Below, one piece after another: positions 1-5,192 of a stretch of DNA of 7,461 bases. Source of the stretch: Solirubrobacteraceae bacterium (lineage in GTDB: Bacteria; Actinomycetota; Thermoleophilia; Solirubrobacterales; Solirubrobacteraceae); contig JASHQV010000407.1 in the NCBI GenBank assembly GCA_030038955.1, forward strand, positions 1 to 7,461, in the 5' to 3' direction. Each line of letters begins with the position of its first letter. Within the stretch, counting starts at the first letter, position 1. The notes below the pieces were generated by a model. That model saw nothing but the letters and a program-made list of their open reading frames with translations. It did no database searches and was not told the DNA's origin. Both the position numbers and the translations under genes were made by a program.

Positions 1-312
1 ATCGTCGCCGTGCGCGACCGGCGCGCCGAAGATCGCCACGACGGCGTCTCCGATGAACTTCTCGACGGTCCCGCCGAACGCCTCGATCTCGGCGCGCAGC
101 CTTACGTAGTAGCGGTCGAGGATCGCTCGCACGTCCTCGGGATCGAGCCTCTCCGCGCGTGCCGTGAAGCCGGCCATGTCGGCAAACAGGACCGTGACTA
201 TCCTGCGCTCCTCGCGATCGCTCGGCGAGGCGTCGATCAGTGGGGCCCCGCAGCCGTTACAGAACTGTGCCCCTGTTGGGTTCTGCTGTCCGCAGCTTAG
301 GCATCCTGCCAT
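1..312 (-). CDS. Class III adenylate/guanylate cyclase with N-terminal zinc ribbon, C-terminus beyond the window
   Basis: The visible 104 N-terminal residues start at the ATG at 312-310. Residues 1-22 form a small zinc ribbon with CxxC pairs at C4/C7 and C18/C21 in a 'NPTGAQFCNGCG' context. The catalytic domain of a class III nucleotide cyclase follows: 'VTVLFADMAGFT' carries the first metal-binding Asp (D45), and 'KFIGDAVVAIFG' carries K85 and the second metal Asp (D89). Such enzymes make cAMP or cGMP from ATP or GTP. In Actinomycetota this zinc-ribbon plus cyclase start is often followed by an AAA ATPase and TPR-like repeats in proteins of about 1000 residues, but that part lies outside the window, so the full architecture is unknown. 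The frame stays open upstream to a stop at 382-384, with a possible TTG at 351. I chose ATG 312 because the zinc ribbon begins right there. No Shine-Dalgarno sequence precedes it. The gene is divergent from the OsmC-like gene. Confidence 0.9.
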   Translation of the reverse strand, partial: MAGCLSCGQQNPTGAQFCNGCGAPLIDASPSDREERRIVTVLFADMAGFTARAERLDPEDVRAILDRYYVRLRAEIEAFGGTVEKFIGDAVVAIFGAPVAHGDD

Positions 313-321
313 GGCGCGATA

Positions 322-351
322 AGCGTACGGCTGCGGACGCGGTCCGTCCAA
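322..351 (-). promoter_or_regulatory. Candidate promoter for the cyclase gene, near-leaderless
   Basis: Read on the minus strand, TTGGAC (351-346) and TACGCT (327-322) are separated by 18 bp, a good fit to a housekeeping sigma promoter. The predicted transcription start falls at about 313-316, within a few bases of the ATG at 312, so the mRNA would be leaderless or nearly so. This agrees with the missing ribosome binding site. It is a motif match only. Confidence 0.4.
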
Positions 352-370
352 TGCGACGGCGGTCAGGCGC

Positions 371-398
371 TTGCTGTAGGGTCAGCCGGGGCCACACT
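371..398 (+). promoter_or_regulatory. Weak candidate promoter for the OsmC-family gene
   Basis: TTGCTG (371-376) and CACACT (393-398) are spaced by 16 bp, which would place a start near 405 and give a leader of about 10 nt before the ATG at 415. An alternative -10 is TAGGGT at 377-382. The 313-414 gap separates two divergent genes, so it should hold promoters in both directions. This one is the less certain of the two. Confidence 0.25.
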
Positions 399-414
399 AG
401 CGGGCGCTGGACGA

Positions 415-942
415 ATGAATCGCGAGCAGCTTCGAGCGACCCAGAAGCCGATCAAGCAACGCTACAGGGACGAGCCCGAAGTTGCCCTTGTCACGCTGCG
501 TGCCGAGGGATCGCTGGACGATCAGCAAATTGCCTGCTCCGTCGCGACGGGACGAGCGATCGTGCGGGCCGGCCTGCATCCGGCCACCGGCGGATCGGGG
601 GAGCTGGCCTGCTCGGGTGACATGCTGCTGCAGGCACTGGTTGCCTGTGCCGGTGTCACGCTTCGATCGGTTGCGACCTCGCTCGAGCTTCCGGTGCGGG
701 GAACCGTGCTGGCGGAGGGCGATCTCGACTTTCGCGGAACGCTCGGCGTCGTCCCGCTCGGCGAAGTACCCGTCGGCTTTCGCGCAATCCGGCTGATCTT
801 CCACCTGGAAGGCGACGCGACCGATGAGCAGCTCGCGAAGCTGGTCGAGCTCACCGAGCGCTACTGCGTCGTCTACCAGACGCTCGTCGGTGGCGTTCCG
901 GTTGGCGTCTCGTGTCAGGTAGGCGGAGCCGAGCCGCGCTAG
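415..942 (+). CDS. OsmC/Ohr-family protein (thiol peroxidase-like)
   Basis: This is a complete 175-residue protein of the OsmC/Ohr superfamily, cytosolic proteins of which the characterised members reduce organic hydroperoxides with a pair of cysteines. Both family cysteines are present. C78 lies in 'LLQALVACAG', matching the helix motif that carries the first cysteine, and C151 lies in 'ERYCVVYQTL', matching the usual second-cysteine stretch. The N-terminal half ('VATGRAIVRAGLHPATGG') looks like the family's beta-sheet region. The protein is somewhat longer than the typical 140 or so residues. It belongs with the uncharacterised YhfA-like branch more than with classical OsmC or Ohr, so peroxidase activity is inferred. 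The ATG at 415 is the only good start, and it has no clear ribosome binding site. The TAG stop is built into a perfect palindrome that probably ends the transcript. Codon use is less GC-rich at third positions than in the genes to the right. Confidence 0.85.
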   Translation: MNREQLRATQKPIKQRYRDEPEVALVTLRAEGSLDDQQIACSVATGRAIVRAGLHPATGGSGELACSGDMLLQALVACAGVTLRSVATSLELPVRGTVLAEGDLDFRGTLGVVPLGEVPVGFRAIRLIFHLEGDATDEQLAKLVELTERYCVVYQTLVGGVPVGVSCQVGGAEPR

Positions 943-966
943 TGGGCCTCCCGGGAGGCCCACTAG
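939..966. terminator. Perfect 28-bp palindrome at the end of the OsmC-like gene, likely terminator
   Basis: Bases 939-952 (CTAGTGGGCCTCCC) are followed immediately by their exact reverse complement at 953-966. The RNA would form a very strong GC-rich hairpin of about 12 bp with a 4-nt tip. The TAG stop of the OsmC-like gene (940-942) lies within the left arm. No T-run follows, so it would be a U-less intrinsic terminator of the kind proposed for GC-rich actinobacteria, or a protein-binding site. Confidence 0.65.
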
Positions 967-989
967 GCGCGTGCGTGGGGTTCGGCCAT

Positions 990-1049
990 AAGAGGCACAC
1001 CAATGACCGCATGAGCGGGCTCCTCGGCGCCCAGCTGTTGCGTGTCTAG
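990..1049 (+). other. Two tiny overlapping ORFs in the xerD upstream region (possible leader peptides)
   Basis: AAGAGG at 990-995 stands 7 nt before ATG 1003, which opens a three-codon ORF (MTA, stop 1012-1014). That stop overlaps ATG 1011 as ATGA. The second ORF encodes MSGLLGAQLLRV and stops at 1047-1049. This is the clearest Shine-Dalgarno-to-ATG arrangement I found in the window, yet no long ORF follows it. The rest of the 943-1142 gap shows no RNA gene or riboswitch I can recognise. It could be chance. Confidence 0.2.
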
Positions 1050-1142
1050 CGCCGGAGCTGAGGGATTCCCTACGGACCCCTGCCGTCCACTCGGCATCCA
1101 GCCTTTGAGAGGAAGTCGGCCGGTCGCGACGAATACATAAAC

Positions 1143-2096
1143 ATGACCGCCACCGAGTTCGCGCCCGCGCACCACCTGACTGAACTGACACTGGACTTCC
1201 TCGCCTACCTCGAGTTTGAGCGCGGCCTGTCGCGCAACACGCTGGAGGCCTACCGCTCCGACCTGCAGCAGCTCGGCGAGTTCCTCGACCGCCGTGGCGT
1301 CGACCCGCTCGCCGTCGGCGGCGCCGATCTGGCAGCGTTCGTGAGCGAGCTGGCGGAGGGCACCGAAGGGCGGCACCCGGCGGCGCCGGCCACGCTGCAA
1401 CGCAAGGTTGCCTGTCTGCGCTCCTTCTACCGGCATCTGCGGCGAGAGCAGCTTCTGGAAGGTGACCCGACCAAGGAGCTGCGGCCGCCCCGGCCGCGCG
1501 CGCGGCTCCCGAAGGTGTTGAGCCGCGACGAGATCAACAGACTGCTCGCCCAGCCGCGCGGCACCGGTCCCGCTGCGATGCGCGACCGCGCGCTGCTGGA
1601 GACGATGTATGCGTGCGGGCTGCGCGCCTCCGAGGCGATCGCCTTGAAGCTCTCGGAGCTCGACCTCGAGACAGGGGTGCTGCTCGCGCGGGGCAAGGGG
1701 TCGAAGGAGCGAATCGTCCCGATCGGCACAAAGGCCAGGAGCACGCTGACGACCTATCTGAGAACGGCGCGTCCGCACCTGGTGGGGCTGCGCGACCAGC
1801 CGTACGTGTTCGTCAACCTCCGCGGCGCGGCGCTTTCCCGGCAGGGGCTCTACAAGATCGTCCAGCGCCACGCCCGCACCGCCGGCCTGGAGGCGCGGAT
1901 GAGCCCGCACACGCTCCGCCACACGTTCGCCACGCACCTGCTCGCGGGCGGCTGTGACCTGCGCTCGCTGCAGGAGATGCTCGGGCACGCCGACATCGCC
2001 ACCACCCAGATCTACACGCATCTGTCGGCCGAGCGCCTCCGCGACGTGTACTTCGACGCGCATCCGCGGGCGCATCTGGAGCCCCCGGCGGCCTGA
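1143..2096 (+). CDS. xerD: Site-specific tyrosine recombinase XerD
   Basis: This is a complete 317-residue tyrosine recombinase, close to the usual 300 or so for Xer proteins. In most bacteria XerC and XerD resolve chromosome dimers at dif in the terminus region during division. Residues 14-105 form the SAM-like core-binding domain ('FLAYLEFERGLSRNTLEAYR'). Residues 125-305 form the catalytic domain with the full active site: R161 in 'CGLRASEA', K185 in 'GKGSKERIVPIG', H256 and R259 in 'SPHTLRHTFATHLL', H282 in 'LGHADIATTQ', and nucleophile Y291 in 'IYTH'. 'TTQIYTH' favours XerD over XerC or a phage integrase, and no phage genes are nearby. The ATG at 1143 places the first helix at a normal distance. 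It has no ribosome binding site and sits in an AT-rich pocket (GAATACATAAAC), so a short or leaderless start is possible. A xerD-deoB pair is also known in Bacillus, which argues for a resident housekeeping gene. Confidence 0.93.
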   Translation: MTATEFAPAHHLTELTLDFLAYLEFERGLSRNTLEAYRSDLQQLGEFLDRRGVDPLAVGGADLAAFVSELAEGTEGRHPAAPATLQRKVACLRSFYRHLRREQLLEGDPTKELRPPRPRARLPKVLSRDEINRLLAQPRGTGPAAMRDRALLETMYACGLRASEAIALKLSELDLETGVLLARGKGSKERIVPIGTKARSTLTTYLRTARPHLVGLRDQPYVFVNLRGAALSRQGLYKIVQRHARTAGLEARMSPHTLRHTFATHLLAGGCDLRSLQEMLGHADIATTQIYTHLSAERLRDVYFDAHPRAHLEPPAA

Positions 2097-2102
2097 CACA
2101 AT
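2097..2102 (+). promoter_or_regulatory. CACAAT box, possible -10 element before the deoB leader ORF
   Basis: CACAAT directly follows the xerD stop and lies 6 nt upstream of GTG 2109. The longer stretch CTGACACAATCG (2093-2104) recurs with one change at 5172-5183 before dnaG. The spacing suits a -10 box producing a leaderless transcript that begins at or near the GTG. No convincing -35 element is visible. Confidence 0.35.
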
Positions 2103-2108
2103 CGACGC

Positions 2109-2159
2109 GTGTCGAGCGCGCCGAGCCAGCTCACCGCCACCGGCCCGCGGCCGACGTGA
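2109..2159 (+). CDS. Mini-ORF (16 codons) coupled to deoB by a GTGA overlap
   Basis: A GTG start encodes VSSAPSQLTATGPRPT and ends at TGA 2157-2159, which overlaps the deoB GTG (2156-2158) as GTGA. All 16 sense codons end in G or C. That is weak evidence, because the deoB frame over the same bases is nearly as GC-rich. deoB has no ribosome binding site, so ribosomes finishing this ORF could restart there. No function is proposed for the peptide itself, and translation is not demonstrated. A matching arrangement precedes dnaG. Confidence 0.35.
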   Translation: MSSAPSQLTATGPRPT

Positions 2160-3301
2160 GGCGGGCGTTCGTCGTCGTGCTCGACGCCTGCGGCGCCGGC
2201 GCCCTGCCGGACGCAGCAGCTTACGGCGACGACGGCGCAAACACGCTTGGCCACGTCGCCTCGTTGGTCGAGCTGCGGCTGCCGACGCTCGCGGCGCTCG
2301 GCCTCGGATCGATCATCCCGCTCGACGGGATCCCACCGGCGTGCCGCCCCGTCCTCCACGGCCGGCTTGCGCCGATCGGTCACGGCAAGGACTCCACCGC
2401 GGGACACCGGGAGCTGATGGGCGCGCCGTCCGACTCGCCTGCGCCCACGTACCCGCACGGGTTCCCACCGGAGGTGATCGGCGTGATTGGCGACGCCAGC
2501 GGCCGTCAGGTGATCTGCAACCGGCCCTACAACGGCCTCGAGGCGATCGCGGACTATGGCGAGGAGCAGCTGCGCGGCGGCGCGCTGATCGTGTACACGA
2601 GCCAGGACTCGGTGCTGCAGATCGCAGCCCACGCAGACGTGGTCGCGGTCGAGGAGCTGTATCAGGTGTGCGCCCGCGTGCGCGCCGGGCTGCCGCCCGA
2701 GCACCAGGTCGAACGCGTGATCGCGCGCCCCTTCCACGGCCTCCCCGGCGCGTTCGAGCGCACTGACGGCCGCCGGGACCTGGTGCTGCCGCCGCCGCGA
2801 GCAACCTACGTGGACGTCCTGCATGAGCTCGGCGTCCCCGTGCACACCGTCGGCAAGGCCGGGCAGCTATTCGCCGGCCGCGGCATCGACGAGCAGCACG
2901 CGGGAGCGACCAACGCGGTAGCGCTGGCCGAGACCGCGCGGCTGCTGCAGGAGCTCGAGCACGGGTTCGTGCTGACGAACCTGATCGAGACAGACCAGGT
3001 CTACGGCCACCGCCACGACGCCGCCGGCTTCGCGCGGGCGCTCGTCGACATCGATCGCGCGATCGCGGTGTGGCTCGCGCGGCTCGGTGACGGCGACCTG
3101 TTGGTGCTGACCGCCGATCACGGCTGTGACCCCGTTGCGCCGCACACCGATCACACACGCGAGCACGTGCCGCTGCTTGCGGTCTTCCCCGGACACCGCT
3201 CCCGCCGGCACGACGGCGCGATGGCCGACGTGGGGGCGAGCGCGCTGGCGTGGCTGACCGGCACCGAGGCGTCACAGCTGCCCGGCGAACCGTTCCTGTG
3301 A
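2156..3301 (+). CDS. deoB: Phosphopentomutase DeoB
   Basis: This complete 381-residue protein of the alkaline phosphatase superfamily interconverts (deoxy)ribose 1-phosphate and 5-phosphate, linking nucleoside phosphorolysis to the pentose phosphate pathway in the cytosol. The two-metal site is intact: D10 in 'VVLDACGAGALPDA', D280 and H285 in 'ETDQVYGHRHD', D321 and H322 in 'TADHGCDP', and H333 in 'TDHTREHVP'. The cap domain includes 'IVYTSQDSVLQIAAHADV' (145-162). The phosphorylated-residue loop reads 'GKDSTAGHREL' (77-87) instead of the common GKDTxTGHWE. S80 therefore stands where the phospho-threonine usually is, and R85 replaces the tryptophan. Serine can act as nucleophile in related mutases, so activity is still expected. 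The start is GTG 2156, because the protein enters its first beta strand at once, as in the family. A mini-ORF stop overlaps this GTG. No purine nucleoside phosphorylase gene is visible beside it, unlike in Bacillus. Confidence 0.92.
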   Translation: MRRAFVVVLDACGAGALPDAAAYGDDGANTLGHVASLVELRLPTLAALGLGSIIPLDGIPPACRPVLHGRLAPIGHGKDSTAGHRELMGAPSDSPAPTYPHGFPPEVIGVIGDASGRQVICNRPYNGLEAIADYGEEQLRGGALIVYTSQDSVLQIAAHADVVAVEELYQVCARVRAGLPPEHQVERVIARPFHGLPGAFERTDGRRDLVLPPPRATYVDVLHELGVPVHTVGKAGQLFAGRGIDEQHAGATNAVALAETARLLQELEHGFVLTNLIETDQVYGHRHDAAGFARALVDIDRAIAVWLARLGDGDLLVLTADHGCDPVAPHTDHTREHVPLLAVFPGHRSRRHDGAMADVGASALAWLTGTEASQLPGEPFL

Positions 3302-3336
3302 GCCGCCGCGTGCGAAGCTTCCCGTGCGATGCCTGA
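3298..3336 (+). CDS. Possible mini-ORF (12 codons) bridging deoB and mutM
   Basis: GTG 3298 overlaps the deoB stop as GTGA and opens VSRRVRSFPCDA, ending at TGA 3334-3336, five bases past the first base of the mutM ATG (3329). It resembles the bridges before deoB and dnaG but lacks a CACAAT box and the exact 4-nt overlap downstream. In GC-rich DNA such an ORF is easily produced by chance. Confidence 0.2.
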   Translation: MSRRVRSFPCDA

Positions 3337-4177
3337 GCTGCCCGAAGTCGAAACGATCCGCCGTCAGCTGGCACCGCATCTGCAGGGGAGGACGCTCGAG
3401 ACCGTCGAGATCCTCGACGCCCGCTGGACGCGGCCGGTGGCGCCTGAGGTCGTGCAGGCCGAGCTGCAAGGGGCGCTGGTCGAGCGCCTCTCGCGCGCCG
3501 GCAAGTACCTGATCTGGGGGCTGTCCGGCGAGCGCTTCCTGTTGGTCCACCTGCGGATGACCGGCGCGCTCCTGTGGAACCCGCCGGACGAGCCGCTGCA
3601 CACGCGCGTCCGCTTCGGGCTCGGCCGCGGGGACCGCCTCGTGTACGTGGACCCGCGACGGTTCGGCACCGGCCACCTACTGCACGGAGCCGCGGCCCGC
3701 GACCTCTACCTGGGTGAGCGCCTCGGCGTCGAGCCTTTCACCGACGGCTTCACCGCCCAGCACCTGCGCTCGCTCGCCCGCGGCCGGATCGCGCCGGTCA
3801 AGTCGTTCCTGCTCGATCAGCGCCGCGTCGCCGGGATCGGCAACATCTACGCCGACGAGGCGCTGTTCCGCGCTCGCGTGCACCCGCTTCGCCCGGTCGG
3901 GCGGCTGACGCTGGCACAGTGGGAGCTGATCCGCGCGGGGGTCGAGGCGGCGCTGCGCGCTGGGATCGACGCGAAGGGCGCCTCGATCGACGACTTCCGC
4001 CACGTCGACGGCGCCCGCGGCAGCTTCCAGGACAGCTTCCTCGTGCACCGCCGCGCCGGCGTGCCGTGCCCGGTGTGCGGGACGCCGGTGCGCAAGTTCG
4101 TCGTCGGTGGCCGCGGCACGTACGCCTGCGAGCACTGCCAGCCGCGCCCCCGGCGGCGGCACGCACGCCAGAGCTAG
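3329..4177 (+). CDS. mutM: Formamidopyrimidine-DNA glycosylase MutM/Fpg
   Basis: This complete 282-residue bifunctional DNA glycosylase/AP lyase removes 8-oxoguanine and formamidopyrimidines. The N-terminus 'MPELPEVETI' gives the catalytic proline (P2 before Met removal) and the catalytic glutamate E3. K59 in 'RAGKYLIW' is the conserved lysine. M77 in 'HLRMTG', with R110 and F112 in 'DPRRFGTGH', match the residues that fill the gap left by the flipped base. 'GIGNIYADEALF' (169-180) is the helix-two-turns-helix signature. The C-terminal zinc finger has C247/C250 and C267/C270 with the conserved R262 just before, which separates it from plant-type or zincless relatives. Start and length fit the family. 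The ATG lies 27 nt after the deoB stop without a ribosome binding site, suggesting cotranscription and perhaps coupling. Its stop lies 1 bp from that of the convergent glutaredoxin gene. Confidence 0.95.
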   Translation: MPELPEVETIRRQLAPHLQGRTLETVEILDARWTRPVAPEVVQAELQGALVERLSRAGKYLIWGLSGERFLLVHLRMTGALLWNPPDEPLHTRVRFGLGRGDRLVYVDPRRFGTGHLLHGAAARDLYLGERLGVEPFTDGFTAQHLRSLARGRIAPVKSFLLDQRRVAGIGNIYADEALFRARVHPLRPVGRLTLAQWELIRAGVEAALRAGIDAKGASIDDFRHVDGARGSFQDSFLVHRRAGVPCPVCGTPVRKFVVGGRGTYACEHCQPRPRRRHARQS

Positions 4178-4178
4178 G

Positions 4179-4433
4179 CTAGGCGGCGAGCAGCTCGCCC
4201 AGGCGACCGGCGCGGTCGGCCGCCAGCAGCTCCTGGAAGCCGCCGATCGAGCTGCCGTCGATCACCACCTGCGGAAACGTCACCATTCCTGTGAGCTCGG
4301 CGAGCTCCCGGCGACTGTCCGGGTCACGTGCCAGATTGATCTCCTCATAGGTGACTCCCCGGCGGTCGAGCAGAGCCTTCGCGCTCCGACAGTAGGGGCA
4401 CATGTCGGTGGTGTAGACGGTGACCGGCTTCAT
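4179..4433 (-). CDS. grxC: Glutaredoxin, class I (CPYC)
   Basis: This 84-residue complete glutaredoxin starts at the ATG at 4433-4431. The thioredoxin fold begins immediately ('MKPVTVYTTDMCPYC'). The dithiol active site is C12-P-Y-C15, the cis-proline loop is 'VTFPQVVIDG' (P54), and the Gly-Gly motif binding the thiol cofactor is 'IGGFQELLAA' (G64/G65). Length and motifs match E. coli Grx3, hence the symbol. CPYC argues against NrdH-redoxin (usually CVQC/CMQC) and against mycoredoxin (usually CGYC). The protein reduces disulfides or mixed thiol disulfides and can supply electrons to reductases. Which low-molecular-weight thiol it uses in this organism cannot be read here. It is divergent from recO over 18 bp and convergent with mutM over 1 bp, so its transcription must be terminated inside, or run antisense into, mutM. 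Confidence 0.93.
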   Translation of the reverse strand: MKPVTVYTTDMCPYCRSAKALLDRRGVTYEEINLARDPDSRRELAELTGMVTFPQVVIDGSSIGGFQELLAADRAGRLGELLAA

Positions 4434-4451
4434 TGCTTTACAAAATATAGC
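4434..4451. promoter_or_regulatory. 18-bp AT-rich divergent promoter between glutaredoxin and recO
   Basis: The whole spacer between the two start codons is TGCTTTACAAAATATAGC, 13 of 18 bases A/T in a region of about 70% GC. On the plus strand TACAAA (4439-4444) is a -10-like box placing a start at about the recO ATG. On the minus strand TATATT (4449-4444) would start about 4 nt before the glutaredoxin ATG. The two boxes share base 4444. Neither gene has room for a ribosome binding site, so both mRNAs should be leaderless or nearly so. No clear -35 elements are visible, and they would lie inside the opposite coding regions. Confidence 0.5.
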
Positions 4452-5192
4452 ATGGGCATCACGCTGAAGACCGAAGCGATCGTGCTGCGCTCTATCCGGT
4501 ACGGCGAGGCCGATCGGATCATCCACCTGTACACGCCCGAGCACGGCCGGCTGGGGGCGATCGCGAAGGGTGCGCGCCGCGCCCGCAGCCGCTTCGGCGC
4601 GAGGCTCGAGCCGTTCTTCCACATCGCCACGATGCTGCACGAGGGCAGGGGGGAGCTGTACACGGTGACCGGCGTCGACACGATCGACAGCCACGCGCGC
4701 CTGCGGGACAGCGCGGTCGCGCTCGACGGCGCCGCGCGAGCCTGCGACGCGGTCAGCCGGCTGTTCGAGGCCGGCGATCCGCACCCGGAGGTGTTCGCGC
4801 TGCTCGACAGGCAGCTGTCGCTGCTGGCAAGCGGCTTGCGCGACACCCAGCCGGCCGCGCTCGCCTTCCGCCTCAAGCTGCTGCTCGCTGCCGGCCTCTT
4901 GCCGCACCTCGGATCGTGTGCCACATGCGGCGAGCGCGAGCACCTGACCGGCTTCTCGGCGGCGGCCGGCGGCGTCGTCTGCAGCTCCTGCGAGGCATCT
5001 GCGTTCGGCCTCGATCAGGAGACGTACGCGTTCCTGGTCGGCGCCGTCGGGCGGCCACTGGCGGACCCGCCGCCGGCTTCGCAACGCGCGCTGCAGCAGG
5101 CCGAGCGGGCGATCCGTGAGACCGCCGAGTACCACGTGGGCGTGCGTCTGCGTCCGGCGGCCCCGGTCGCGCTGTCACAATCGCCGGCGTGA
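4452..5192 (+). CDS. recO: DNA repair protein RecO
   Basis: This complete 246-residue recombination mediator helps load RecA onto SSB-coated single-stranded DNA with RecR and anneals complementary strands. The N-terminal OB fold opens with the typical 'LKTEAIVLRSIRYGEADRI' (5-23), followed by 'LYTPEHGRLGAIAKGARRARSRFGARLEPF', which matches the family's DNA-binding face. The helical C-terminal part (about 85-246) contains a four-cysteine zinc site, C156/C159 in 'CATCG' and C177/C180 in 'CSSC', found in Gram-positive-type RecO and absent from the E. coli protein. The start at ATG 4452 gives the canonical family N-terminus, and there is no leader for a ribosome binding site. The TGA stop overlaps the GTG of a mini-ORF as GTGA, which leads into dnaG. 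Length is normal. Confidence 0.94.
   Translation: MGITLKTEAIVLRSIRYGEADRIIHLYTPEHGRLGAIAKGARRARSRFGARLEPFFHIATMLHEGRGELYTVTGVDTIDSHARLRDSAVALDGAARACDAVSRLFEAGDPHPEVFALLDRQLSLLASGLRDTQPAALAFRLKLLLAAGLLPHLGSCATCGEREHLTGFSAAAGGVVCSSCEASAFGLDQETYAFLVGAVGRPLADPPPASQRALQQAERAIRETAEYHVGVRLRPAAPVALSQSPA
5176..5181 (+). promoter_or_regulatory. CACAAT box, possible -10 element before the dnaG leader ORF
   Basis: CACAAT within the 3' end of recO lies 7 nt upstream of GTG 5189. Its surrounding CTGTCACAATCG (5172-5183) matches 11 of 12 bases at the xerD-deoB junction. If it is a -10 element, dnaG has its own leaderless transcript in addition to readthrough from recO. No clear -35 is seen. Confidence 0.35.

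Noticed and set aside
939..966. The 28-bp palindrome as a dif site for the neighbouring XerD
   Set aside because: dif sites are also 28 bp, but they are imperfect, AT-rich dyads with distinct XerC and XerD arms. This one is GC-rich and perfectly symmetric, and it lies at a gene end.
1050..1142. Riboswitch or structured RNA upstream of xerD
   Set aside because: Only the short GGGATTCCC dyad at 1062-1070 is visible. No known riboswitch core or long paired element could be recognised.
4107..4451. Upstream extension of the recO frame through the glutaredoxin region
   Set aside because: The sequence before ATG 4452 is antisense to glutaredoxin, and RecO similarity starts at 'LKTEAIVLRS' right after that ATG.
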